Part shown: positions 1-10,759 of the stretch, one piece after another
How the letters are laid out: each line of letters opens with the position of its first letter
How positions within the stretch are numbered: the first letter of the stretch is position 1
NCBI RefSeq assembly: GCF_002104995.1
Contig: NW_024468261.1
Coordinates: 372,001-436,000, forward strand
DNA length: 64,000 bases
Direction: 5' to 3'
Source: Linderina pennispora
Taxonomy: Eukaryota; Kickxellomycota; Kickxellomycetes; Kickxellales; Kickxellaceae
Position numbers and translations under genes: made by a program
The notes under the pieces: generated by a model
Told to the model about the DNA's origin: nothing
What the model saw: the letters and a program-made list of their open reading frames with translations, nothing else
Databases searched by the model: none

Positions 1-1
1 T

Positions 2-3000
2 GCACACACAGAACCTGTTGTTCTGAACCTCGCACCACCAGACCCGCAATCGCAGTCGGATAGCGCTGGCAACGAGGACCCACAGCCAGCTGCCGACCCC
101 AAGCACCTTGGGTACACACGTGTCTCGCTCACAATCCAGTGCCTGCTGGATGCCTTGGAATGGCGCATGTCGATTACTGACGATGCCAATATCGCCAACC
201 GCTCATGCTCGTCCACGCTCACAATCCAGCTGGCCAATGTGCTGCTTGACCTTCTAAAGTCCGAGCATACATTCATTGACGTGCAGCGCAGCATCCTGGG
301 CCTGTTCCTGCGGATGCATGCTGACTCGTACTCGAAGCTGTACATCCTGATCTCTGGGCGCGATACGCTTATGGACCAGCGTGTCGGACTCAATGAGAAT
401 GCCCGCCTGCGACTGACAGTGCCGGGAGACGACTCTTGCAGCACTGCCACAGGACCGATCGATGTTGAGCAATTCCCAATCAAGCGCTATGTGGGACTAG
501 TCAAGCAGCTGTTCATCGACAATGTTGACATGGACACCTACTTCCTGCTATGCCAGGGCCTGGCAGAGCAGCTTGGCAACACCATACCTCTTTGATGTGT
601 GCCAGGACGAGATCAAGGAGCTGGCTGACTACCTGATCAAGTTCACTAGCAAGGCCACGGTCGGCCCCGACACTCGCACCCGGATGACAGATGCAGAGAA
701 GACTCGGCTGGCGCAGGTGTCGTACGGTTTGCTGGCCACGACCATCCACTATAAGGACCAGCTTAAGCGCGAGGCTCAGGATGAGCTGGTCCGGTCGTTC
801 GGTAACGGCCTGATTGCAACATCCAACACCTACTCGACGCCGCAGATCTGCCTCCACTCCCTGAGCGTGTGCATGCTTGAGCTTCCCGCCTCGGTGATGC
901 GCCTGATGACGCCCATCCTGCAGCAGATTGTCAAGATCAACTCGGCAACCCAGATCAGTACACACATCCTCGAGTTTGGCTCTGGCCTGTCGCGCGAGCA
1001 TAGTCTCCATGTGAACTTCCGTGCCTCCGACTATCGCCTCATGTTCACAGCAGCCACGAACTACATTCGCTTCCACAACAGCGCTCGTCGTCGCGCTCAG
1101 ACTACAGCGGCAGCACATCGGGCTAGCGAGACCACCCCTGCTAACACAGGTGGCGGCGCTAGTGGCGGTAGCGGCACCGGTGGTAGTGGTGGTAGCAGCG
1201 GTGCTCCGACAGCTGAGACAAGACGCCATAGTGTGGGGCGAGCTCAGCAGGTCGATCCAGCGGTCTTGAGCGAGACCTCACTCAACCAATATGCGTATGT
1301 CATGGCGTACCAGCTGATCGACGCGTTCTACCTGTCCTTGTCGCCGGCAATGAAGGGGGAAACCGCTGACCATGTCATTCTCGGCCTACTGGTGTCCAAT
1401 TCTAGTCGCGACGTATTGGATGAGCCCAGCGAGGTGTGTCTGGATATGATTCTGCAGAACTACAAGAAGGACAGTCGCGCCGTTCTGGACCAGGTTGTTG
1501 TTCTTGAGAAGGAAGACCTAGGACCAGTTACCGAGCGCTCGTGGATCCAATATTCAGCCATTGTCACGATCCGTGCACAGCAGAACGGCCCGCTGGCCCA
1601 GATCATCGTTCGGAGCCCAAGCAACATCTCCTCGCGGGTGATTAATCTGCCAGAGGAAGCCGCCAAAAAGTACGCCGAGTTCGCCGAACGGCAGGTGCAG
1701 TCCAACGCTGCCACCGGCGATACCGCATCGATGACGACCCTCGTCGAGCCTTCCTCGCCTCCCTTACCCGCGCGGCAACCAGGCACGACGGGTCGTGGCA
1801 GCGTGTATGGACACGGTAAGCCGGTTGGAGGGCGTATACACAACACGATTCGCAGCCGCTGGCACTCGTCTGGGGCGGGCGGAAACTCTGGACAAGCATC
1901 GAAGGTGTTCACGCTTCCGGATAACACGATTGCCAGGCTGCTGCATGCCGAGATGGTAGCTACTCCCAGCTCGCCCTCGGTAGTCACGCACTTCCCGATC
2001 AAGTTTGGGCCGGCGCCATGTGTTGCACAGGAGTTCATTTCAGCGTACCATGGCCTGCAAAACATTGAGGCGCCGCAGCTGTTGCCTATGCACCACGAGC
2101 CAATTGCGCGGTCTCTGCGTCTCCTGGATGGCAGTACGTCGACCATCGACGCGCACAAGGTCAGCGTCCTGTATGTTGGCCCTGGGCAGACAACGGAGAA
2201 TGAAATCATGAGCAACCGCCAGGGCTCGCTAGCGTACTGGAACTTTCTGCACGGTCTGGGTAACACCACGCGTCTGAGCGGTATGAAGGGGTTCTCGGCA
2301 GGGCTTGATACCTCTGGCCAGGACATGGACGGTCGATACACGATCAAGTGGCGCGACCTCATTGCACAGCTTGTGTTCCACGTCGGCACCCTCATGCCAT
2401 CTGGTGAAATTGGATCCCAGAGCATGTTGAGGAAGAAGAGCCTTATCGGCAACGACTATGTGCACATTGTATTCAACGAGTCAGGGAGCGAATACCGGTT
2501 TGATACGGTGTCGACCCAGTTCAACTACGTGCAGATCATTGTGACACCAGTCGATGGGCGGATTCCCAGCCATGAGGTTGACCGTTCCTGGATGCACGGG
2601 ATGCCGAACAAGGAGGACGAGTCGATGGTGCAGCTATACAAGGTCAAGACACAGGTTAACCCGACGGTGCCATTCGCTGGGTCTGCCACAGAGCCTAAGC
2701 TGCTTACTCTGACGGCGCTACCATCGTTTGTGAGGAGCATTGCCATTCATGCTGCTATCCTGTCCAATGTGCATGCAACCTTCCTGAATTCGGTTGGTGT
2801 CAACAACGAGTTTATCTCGCCATGGCGCGCGCGCCTGCAGAGCATCAAGCGCATGCGCGGCATCACCGAGCGCGACGCAGAGAAGATCACGCCAGAGGTT
2901 TATTCGGACGACATTCCGGCGCCTGCCTCTGAATCCACTGATCTCTCAAAGGCGACAGCGGCCCAGGTCCTCGATCTCCTTACCAAAGAGCTGGAGGAAC

Positions 3001-3017
3001 TCCGTAACCGCAAGTAA
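2..3017 (+). CDS. TSC2: Tuberin (TSC2) homologue, C-terminal part
   Basis: Rheb-directed GTPase-activating protein that restrains TOR signalling. The reading frame is already open at base 2, so the gene starts upstream of the window. A tuberin-type helical region is followed by a Gly/Ser-rich low-complexity linker (about nt 1145-1210) and a Rap/Ran-GAP domain (about nt 2150-2860). Seen in the GAP: VLYVGPGQTTENEI, the GND motif in SLIGNDYVHIVFNESG (the Asn of this motif is catalytic in the family) and the C-terminal ARLQSIKRMR, which parallels human tuberin. The frame switches near nt 573-574: with one T fewer the protein reads LAEQLATPYLFDVCQDEI, and the whole segment is then 1004 residues ending at TAA. 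The extra T in a TT pair looks like a consensus error. Family assignment is firm; the missing N-terminus cannot be judged. Confidence 0.9.
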
Positions 3018-3105
3018 ATAGCTCCATATCTCTCGTATACCTGTGTTTTAATTAGTGCTCTCCGTTACGTATCAATTCAGTGAACACATTGGTTAGTGAT
3101 ATCTA

Positions 3106-3361
3106 CTGGAAAAACTTTGCTCGCGATGTGAGCTCGGCTGCTAGTCAACATGGCTTGACGCGTTGATAAAAGCATCACAGCAGATCAGTCATTTGAACAT
3201 GTTTGACGATTGCTAGTGCAATGGTGATCTTGAACATTTCTTGCCTTGATGGCCTGCTCAACGTAGGCGTTTCAGCCCTGGTTCGCCGCTGCTGGCAGCA
3301 GAATCGCCTGCTGCTGCACGCCTCTTGCGCGGCCTCCTCATTGCAAGCAAAGTAATTCTAG
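3106..3361 (-). mobile_element. 256-bp MITE-like derivative of the Fanzor element
   Basis: On the minus strand this segment carries the last 23 or so codons of the Fanzor ORF seen at 22.6 and 51.7 kb (ending GLKRLR-stop) plus its roughly 130-nt 3' non-coding tail. The two ends form imperfect terminal inverted repeats of about 23 bp (left CTGGAAAAACTTTGCTCGCG, right end complementary with about five mismatches). The element is flanked by TA at 3104-3105 and 3362-3363, as expected for a TA target duplication. It lies just downstream of TSC2 and ends 22 bp before the SNF2 stop codon. It encodes no complete protein and is best read as a non-autonomous internal-deletion derivative. Confidence 0.75.
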
Positions 3362-3383
3362 TACTTTATAAAAGGGTTGGGAG

Positions 3384-6300
3384 TCAATCTGATGCGCTAG
3401 GGATGTTGAAGCTGACTGCCATTTTGGCTTTCTTGCGCTGTGGTTCATCGAAGTGTGTGTTGGCGGGTGTAGTTGATTCATAGGATATTGGGCAGGTTAC
3501 CTTGAGCCGTAGCCGCCTTGTCTTGGCGAACGGTGCCACATCAACTGCAGAGCTTGTACCGCTCCGGAATTCAGGAAACCACATGGCGTATTTGCGCATC
3601 AGTAGGTTCGGATACTTGATATTGCGTGGCAGTAGTTTCTGCGCATTGATGAGCATACCGTGGTCATTGTCATGCATGTTGCTTGTGCTGGTACCAACAA
3701 AGCGAGCATTGGACAGCACCGAGCGCATTTTGCTGTCCTCCTCGATGTCACGTATAATCTCATCATTCGCTCCTGTCGCCAGCTCCTGCCGACGTCGCCA
3801 CAGATCCTCTTCCACGGATCCCTCCGTGATCAAAGTCTCAACAAACACTGGGCGAGTCTGACCGAGCCGGTGAGCACGTTTAATTGCCTGCCGTTCGCGC
3901 GCCGACTGCCAGATTGGACTCATGAACCATACGCGTGACGCTGCTGATAGATCAATTCCGTATGCTGCCAACTGCACATCCATGATTATCACGTTGTATG
4001 TTGCGCTCGTGGCAAATGTTGTCACGTTATGCCGCTGCTGGCTCGGGGTCAATCCGCGGTGCGCGTATAGGAGATGAGGGATGCGCAATACACGCAGGGC
4101 ATCATCAACATAGACGATATCTGCCAGATTGTTTGCAAACACGATGCACTTTTCTTTGTCGCTATGACGGACCAGCTGGTCGATCAGGTAGGAGACCTTG
4201 TTGCTGGTCGTACCGGTTATTTCGGCAGATGACAGGAGCTCAAACTCGGGTGGGGTGAGGTTGGTTGAGAGCGGCAGAAGGTTGTCGTTGGATGTTTGGA
4301 GCGCAGCTTTGGCTGCTGATACTATCTGTTCGGCACTTGCTGCTGTTGTCAAGCACTGGGCACTGGAGGTTGGGCGGGAGACAAGGCGATTGAATTGCTG
4401 CGGCACCTGCGAGACCCAGTACCCAACCGAGTCTGTGCTAGCGGCATACAAGAGGCCCGGATCGCTAGCAGCGCGTTCCAGGACAGCAATACAGCTGTGC
4501 AGCAGTGTGATGTCAGCAGGGGAATATGTCTTTTTGCCCTCCACACAGGCCGCCAGCGCCTTTTTCCCGTTGTCTATGCCGTCGGCCACATGGGTGATGC
4601 TGATAGGGAACCAGGAGCAGGCGAGGAAAAGATTCTCTGTGACCTGACGCAGATGTTTTTTGTTTTCGGCGTGAAAAAAGTAGTCGCGGCCCTCGCGCTC
4701 CGTCAGAACCGCATTGATGTGGAAGAACGCGACCACAGTATTGTAAACCAGCATCTGCAGATGTGTGGGTGGCAGCACCACCAGCCGCTCATGGAGTGGT
4801 GGGAGCTGAATCTCGCTGCTAACAACTTCGGGCCGTGTGCGCACCATTATGGCCTGCATCAGCGCCTGCAGCCTCTCGTGGGCACCCGGGTCATTGCGCC
4901 GGTATGGCCCAACCATGTCGCGCCTCCAGGCTATTGTTGCTTGGGCAAACGGGTCCAGTCGCATGAATTTGGCCACCAGCATGCCGAGCTGTAAAAAGTC
5001 TGACGCAATGTCCTTGCGGTGCAGCCGGTAGGTGCGGGCTTTGCCTGTACATGGGAGATCCTCTGCCTCGGACTGGTGCCTGCTCACCCCGGTAGCAGCA
5101 GTGGCGTGCACCAGGTTGTGTGTGGGGGTTCCTGTGCACACCCACCGGCGGTCTGCAATGATGTAGGCGGCAATGAGAGAGCGCATTGTGTTCTTGGACG
5201 ACATTATATGGCCCTCATCAACAATCAGCCGCTTCCAGTGCACACACAAAAGCGGCGACCTGTCTGTGGCATTTTGGTGCCGCTCATTGCACATGCAGCG
5301 GTCATAGCCGAGGCTCCAGCACCGACACATGTTGCCCAACTCGCTGATATTGGTCTCGATGGGCGTGTACTCTTTGGACAGCCTGCTCACCGAGACCAGT
5401 ACCAGATCGTATGTTATCAGGACCTTTGGGTCGGGCACAGTTTCTGTAGCATGGTCGATTTTGAGCATCGAGAAACCGCTGGTGTCGTCGATGTGTTTGT
5501 ACTTTTCCTTGACCCACTGGTCGATCAAGTTGTCAGGCACCACCACCAGGGTCGAGCTGCTCATGTACACTTTGAACCAGAGGCTGAGGACCTTGTCACC
5601 AATGTCGCTGCGCCGGGATAGCCCCGAGACCATCGGACACACCCAGTAAAACACCGAGAACGGCGATAGCCGTTTCCAGAGCGATGTGGGCAGCAGCCCA
5701 TCTTCGTGGATCAGACGCAGCGATTCGGCACAGCTGAGCATAGCCGCTCGGGCCGTCAAGAACGACAATGTCGGAAAATCAGGGCGTGTTGCAACGACTG
5801 TCGCAGCCGAGTTCAAAGGCCGAGTGAATGCACTGTTGGTCATGTCCGTGCACAGGCCAGACACAGCCGTACCTACTTGTGGAATCATGTCACCCTCAGT
5901 CGGCGGCCTCGCCATCTGCCTTTTTGTCAGCAGGATAAGCGCCAGGCATTCGCATGTTTTTCCAGTACCCATGTCCTCGCATATGATCCCGCCTCGGGTG
6001 TCCTGGTGCCACCGCACATCGTCAGCGTCTAAAGCCCGGTCTGTCGCAACAGAGGCCGATCCGCTCTGGGCTTTGCGGTACCGATACATCCAAGGGTTCG
6101 ATGGGCTCACGACATCACGGGAGAACTGAAAGTATGGCAGGAGCGGGTGCTGGCCAGCAAGCGTTTCCGCCCTTTCCGTGTTCCGTTTGATCGGAATAAA
6201 GTCTGGGCTCAAGAACAGGTCTGGTAGGAGCTCGCGCTTGAGCATTTTGAATACGGAGTTCTTTTGATACTGGTATAGGCTGGTTCGCATGCCGGCATAT

Positions 6301-6491
6301 ACGCCGCTCTCCAGGCATGCCTCGAATATGTCGCTGTATGTGCTATCCAGACACGCCCTCAGGTATCTGCTCGGATCGGGTGAGTCCAGAAACTGGAATA
6401 TGTCCAGCAGCGACGGTAAATCGCTCTCGCTGGCGGTTCCTGCTGCAAAGGATCGCTTTTGTTGTGCATTCGGGGCTCGCCAGGTTGGCAT
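3384..6491 (-). CDS. SNF2-family ATPase/helicase-like protein
   Basis: Intronless; about 1035 residues from the chosen start. Seen: Walker A in CEDMGTGKTCE (about residue 175), a DEGH Walker B box in LIVDEGHIMSS followed by a CTGTPTHN motif III-like segment, and in the C-terminal helicase lobe IVFANNLADIVYVDD, DVQLAAYGIDLSAASRVWF and the SNF2-typical AIKRAHRLGQTRPV. Such proteins use ATP to translocate on duplex DNA and remodel nucleosomes or strip DNA-bound proteins. The open frame extends 60 codons further upstream (to 6671), but those codons look like translated leader; the ATG at 6491 begins MPTWRAPNAQQKRSF and is preferred. The inserted cysteine-containing segment between motifs might resemble the RAD5/SHPRH group, but no RING finger is obvious, so the subfamily is left open. 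Confidence 0.85.
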   Translation of the reverse strand: MPTWRAPNAQQKRSFAAGTASESDLPSLLDIFQFLDSPDPSRYLRACLDSTYSDIFEACLESGVYAGMRTSLYQYQKNSVFKMLKRELLPDLFLSPDFIPIKRNTERAETLAGQHPLLPYFQFSRDVVSPSNPWMYRYRKAQSGSASVATDRALDADDVRWHQDTRGGIICEDMGTGKTCECLALILLTKRQMARPPTEGDMIPQVGTAVSGLCTDMTNSAFTRPLNSAATVVATRPDFPTLSFLTARAAMLSCAESLRLIHEDGLLPTSLWKRLSPFSVFYWVCPMVSGLSRRSDIGDKVLSLWFKVYMSSSTLVVVPDNLIDQWVKEKYKHIDDTSGFSMLKIDHATETVPDPKVLITYDLVLVSVSRLSKEYTPIETNISELGNMCRCWSLGYDRCMCNERHQNATDRSPLLCVHWKRLIVDEGHIMSSKNTMRSLIAAYIIADRRWVCTGTPTHNLVHATAATGVSRHQSEAEDLPCTGKARTYRLHRKDIASDFLQLGMLVAKFMRLDPFAQATIAWRRDMVGPYRRNDPGAHERLQALMQAIMVRTRPEVVSSEIQLPPLHERLVVLPPTHLQMLVYNTVVAFFHINAVLTEREGRDYFFHAENKKHLRQVTENLFLACSWFPISITHVADGIDNGKKALAACVEGKKTYSPADITLLHSCIAVLERAASDPGLLYAASTDSVGYWVSQVPQQFNRLVSRPTSSAQCLTTAASAEQIVSAAKAALQTSNDNLLPLSTNLTPPEFELLSSAEITGTTSNKVSYLIDQLVRHSDKEKCIVFANNLADIVYVDDALRVLRIPHLLYAHRGLTPSQQRHNVTTFATSATYNVIIMDVQLAAYGIDLSAASRVWFMSPIWQSARERQAIKRAHRLGQTRPVFVETLITEGSVEEDLWRRRQELATGANDEIIRDIEEDSKMRSVLSNARFVGTSTSNMHDNDHGMLINAQKLLPRNIKYPNLLMRKYAMWFPEFRSGTSSAVDVAPFAKTRRLRLKVTCPISYESTTPANTHFDEPQRKKAKMAVSFNIPSASD

Positions 6492-7567
6492 TAGAAAAGC
6501 AAGGAGGAGCACAGGCTGTGAGAAAGTACAGAGTAGCAAAGCTAAAAATAAATGGCTGTGGTTTGGAAACAGGCGGTGAATCGCCTGTGGCTCGGGGGCA
6601 AGCTGACTCGTGTTACTACCGAAGCGGTTCGCCAACGCCTTTGCACCAAAGAGCGGCCTGTCTTTATGCACAAGCCGGACGTTCGGAGCTATTGCAATTG
6701 CACATCGTTAATGGCAACAGCACTGCAGCAAGGCGCAGCTCTTTGGCGGCAAATCGCTCCAACCGCGCTGAGGTATTGGATGTGTCTTTCCTTGGCTGCC
6801 AATCTCTGGCAGTGGCCACCGGCTGCAATCTGCAGTGTGTTTTGGTCTGAACCGTTGCGATGAAACAGCACAACAACGGGTTATGTTTTCAATGATGATT
6901 TGTGTCGGACGCCATCTGCATTTTGCAGGTTGCTGGCAAATGATTCATGACTAGCTGTCAGTTTGTATGCGATTTTCTCCACGGCCTTTGTGGATATGTT
7001 CAGACGGCACCTCCACACCACTCCCCCGCGCCTTCCCATCCCGGTGACAGCCGTGATTTCCCAAAGCAAACATTCTTTTTCCAAAGCGATGTGTGCCTAT
7101 TTATGCACCGGCCGATGTGTGCTTTCACAGTGACCATGATGAGCTCACATGCCCTTCATATCGCAGTGTGCGCTTGCAGCATTATGCGTGATAAGCTGCT
7201 GGTGCTGCTGTGTTTGCGCATGGCTCTACAAAGAAGCCCCCATCCCGCCAGCTGCGGGCCGGTCCACATGGCCGCCCCCGTTTACCACGCCATTTCTTCC
7301 GCCAACAGAAAGCGGGCGGGCTTGTTTTCCCACTCAGAGACAGGCTGCCGAGGACGCAGGGGCGCACGGTGAACTCGGAAAACTGCTATTATTTCATGGT
7401 GTATGAGACGTCTTGCAGAACAGTAGCAAACAGACTATGGAAGAAAAAACAAATACAAAGGGGATATGGAATAGGGAGGTGGGCATGTGTGCTCTGGGCG
7501 GAGTTTGAATGAATGTACAGGGGCGAAACGCCGTGTCTTTGGTCTGGTCGAGGGGACTGCGCACTTT
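6492..7567. other. Intergenic, no gene supported
   Basis: Leader and promoter side of the SNF2 gene and the 3' flank of the gene on the minus strand at 7.6-9.0 kb. Open frames here are short, have no recognisable motifs and overlap in several frames. Confidence 0.5.
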
Positions 7568-9044
7568 TTACAGCGCCGACATCCCGCTGCTGCTGCGTCT
7601 GCTGGGCGTGGAGCTGCCGTCACAGTCGCTGCTGCTGCTGCCGCCCATGGCTAGCAGCGGATCAATCAGGCGCTTCAGCGAGCCCATCAGGCCCGCCGAC
7701 CCGCTGGTGCCGGGCATGTCCTCGCTGTGTCCTGCGCTGGATGCGCGCCTCCAGGCTGCGCTTGGCCTCGCGCTCGCGGCGCTCGATCTCTGCGCACTCC
7801 TCGTCCAGCAGTTTGCGCAGGTCGGTGAACGACTGGTAGGTTGTGATCGGCTCGCCGTCCTCAAAGTAGCTGTTGGCCATCGAGTAGAACGCCGGCGATG
7901 CTCGTATCGACGACAGCTGCTTGACGCGGCGGCGGCGGCTGTTCCGAGAGAGCAGTGTCTGTGGAAAGCGCCATTAGGGAAAATACAGAGGGGCAAGGGG
8001 TGTGGTAGAAAGGGTGAATGAGGGGAGAGGTTCTGCAGGATGGAAAATAATGGCCAGGGACTGGCCGCGGTTTATATAAAAATCGGGGTTCACAGTGCCG
8101 GCCTGCCCGTAGAAAAATTGGGCAGAAAGGGCAAAAATAGCGGCGGGCGACACACTGCCGGGTGGGTTTGCGTCAGTTGGGAAAGGCAGCTGGCAGCCAG
8201 ACTCGGGCCTGTGTGAAGCGGCCACCCCATTCGCCGAGCCGGAAACTGGCCCTCGCAGGCTCCCCGCGGCTTGCCTGGCGCTGAATCGCCCAGCTGAGCT
8301 TCCTTTGTCTGCAGCAGCGCTTTGGGGCGCGGCTGACCCGCCAGCCAACCACCGCGGGAGGCGATCAGTGGCGTGCCTGAGCCAGCTGGCTGACGCCAAG
8401 CGCAGGCGCGGGCCACGGCTTCAGGGACCGGCTCGGCAGCTCCACCGCAGCAGCAGCAGCAGCAGCAGGATCTGCCGTGCCCAAAAAGGCACTGCGTCGT
8501 CTGGCGACAGCAGACAGGCACATCTGCCGCACATCTGCCGCACATCACACACAGCACAAATTGCGGGATCACGCCTATATTACAGAACGAAGAAATTGTC
8601 GATATATACACGAGGATGGGAAATGAAAAGCTGAAAACCCGGTGGTGGTTGCGGTGGTCACGGCCGAGCAGAGGCAGGCGGCAATTAGAGGCACGCTGGC
8701 GTGGAAACAACGTGGTGCTGTGCCGACCGATATTGGCCGTCTGCCCCTGGGAGGCGCGCCACGGAAGAAACAGAGTTTTGTCGCCACCGAGGCTCGGGAT
8801 CCGCCCCGGGCCCAGGGGGCTGCTGCCATTACTTTGCATTCCACAGGCGCTGGCGGATGGACGACCAGTCGTCGTCGGACCACTGCGGCTCGGATGTGGA
8901 CGGCGACGATGTGCCGCTGCCGCCCGCAGAGGTGGTTGTCGAAATCGACGACCCACCCGACGGGCTGGACGAAGATGGCGGGCTGGACTGGTCAAAGATG
9001 CTGGGGTGGAGCACCACATCAAAGATGTTGGTGGTGGTAGACAT
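7568..9044 (-). CDS. Small hypothetical protein, two exons
   Basis: Exon 1 (9044-8833) encodes MSTTTNIFDVVLHPSIFDQ, a Ser/Pro/Thr-rich stretch and SDDDWSSIRQRLWNA. Exon 2 (7938-7568) encodes a basic segment, MANSYFEDGEPITTYQSF, a charged helix LRKLLDEECAEIERRERE and a C-terminal Ser-rich tail ending SSSGMSAL. The intron 8832-7939 (donor gtaatg, acceptor aacag) is a guess that keeps phase; at 894 nt it is long for this genome and could hide another exon. The frame switches near nt 7728-7732, where removing one base joins the helix to AGHSEDMPGTSGSAG; the corrected length is 193 residues. I do not recognise the family. The charged helix could be a coiled coil. Confidence 0.45.
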
Positions 9045-10759
9045 GGCTGAGGGAAGAGTGCGGAAGGGGCGAGCAGAGGAGAGGAGAATGAAGCGGGGTC
9101 TGGGTGGTGGAGGAAGGCAGGCGAGGGCCCTTTTATCGTTGAACAGGCCGCAATGGCTGGCTAGGCTGGCTAGGCTGGAGGGATTGGCAGCTGTTACGCG
9201 CAGTAAGAAAAGAGGGTGGTTAAATGCTGGCAATTGGAGGAGAGAACAGGTTGAATATGCGTCTGATGTCTGCAGCAAAGAATGCGACGGCACGCAGCAC
9301 CAGCAGGTCTTGTGGTTCTCGCAGGCAGCAGCACAGCAAGCAAGGCGGGATGGGTGCGAGGAGACAAAGAGGCAGAAGCAATGCAAATGCACCCAAAAAT
9401 CACGAGGAGATAGAGCACGTAGAAAGGAGGGAATTGACGAAAGGGGATGGAGAAAGAGAAAAGCTCGGACTGGAGATGAAGTTAGAGCCACCTCCGCTCC
9501 GTCGCACCAGCCGACTCTTATAGAAAAATTGGGGGGAAATGCTTCACAGTCACGGTCTTGCTGATTCAGCTGTGCTCCGTTCAGCGCCGCTACTTAGCTA
9601 TCGTGCGCCTTACATCGGTTGGGAACTACTCCGCCTGCGGTTGACTGGCTTCGGTGGTCAAAGGTGCGTTGCACACCTGCCGACATGCCCACCGGCATAG
9701 CGATCTAGAAGGCATGCTTTCTTACACGGAGACGTGCAGGAGATTGCGCTGACATAGATCTTCTTTGGGCTCCTTTGCACCCAGACGGTCAGCGGGTTGG
9801 ACGGTTTCAGAATGAAATGGTAATCTAGCAATGCCAATTGGCACACGCTCCACGATCCACACCCCTTTTTGTAAAGATCTCTGGGCGAGACGGCACTCCC
9901 GCTGAATGCAATGCATGCAGGCGTGGGTGCGGTTGAGATAAAGTCTGGTGCCTGGGCAAAAGGCAAGGCATGGTGACTCGGCGGATAAGCAAAAGGGGGT
10001 GCACCCAGGCGCGGAAACGGTGTCACAGATCCTGGGAGCAGAGGATATCCCTGACAGAAGCAGCAAGAGGGAACGCGATGGGCTGCCTGCCCCCTTTTGA
10101 ATGTCACGGGGTGCAGGTACAAGGGGCTGCCGAGGTGATGTAATAGCCCCGGCATTGTCGCTCAGGGTGCGCAAAGGGTTGCGCCAGATGAGACGTTGTC
10201 TGATGGCTGAAACAGCAGGCTAGGGAGGCTCCTGGATTGGCAATTGACTCCTGAACGTTGCTGGCTGCCAAGTGACGCAAGTGGGGCGGCCCAAGCTGCA
10301 ACTAGCAGGTACCAGTATAGCGTGCTGGCTAAAACAAGCGGTGCACACCCTCCACATGCAGCCCACTAGCACAGGCTCAAGCGCATAGCTGCTCAAACAC
10401 ATGGCTGCTCAAACGCATAGCCTAAGCGCTGCAACCAGCAACTCGGTCCCGGTGATCGCAGAATCAGCACAAGGCAGAGCCAGCAGATCTATATCTACCT
10501 GCCTGATCAAGAAATGATCTAGACCCTCAAGGACAAGTCTGGGGCATGGCTCGATTTTGGTCAGCTATTTTTTTTCTCGCACTCTTTCCTTGTCTACTCT
10601 CTTTTCGCAAAAATTGCCTTTTTTCGGCTTGTCTGGTCACATTCCTATTGACGACTAGAAGCTAATTCGACTCTCAGAGAGCAGTTGGCTTTTGTTTTAT
10701 TTTAATTACTTTATTGAATTGCTGAGCAAAACAGAGGTCTGCTTTGACAGTCAGCAATT
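9045..10759. other. Intergenic, no gene supported
   Basis: About 1.7 kb upstream of the SR-protein gene. Several overlapping minus-strand open frames (9658-10174) have compositionally random translations and no domain. The stretch 10540-10740 is T-rich and is probably the promoter and leader of the SR gene. I see no repeats or RNA gene. Confidence 0.45.

Noticed and set aside
8440-8470. CAG/CTG triplet run as a polyglutamine-coding tract
   Set aside because: It falls in the proposed intron of the small minus-strand gene; no supported exon covers it. Kept only as a simple repeat.
8616-9564. Plus-strand frame of 287 codons
   Set aside because: Overlaps the better-supported minus-strand exon with its natural start; the plus-strand translation is Arg/Gly-rich without features.
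9658-10174. Overlapping minus-strand frames of 150-165 codons
   Set aside because: Both frames are equally open, lack any motif, and have no splice or promoter signals.
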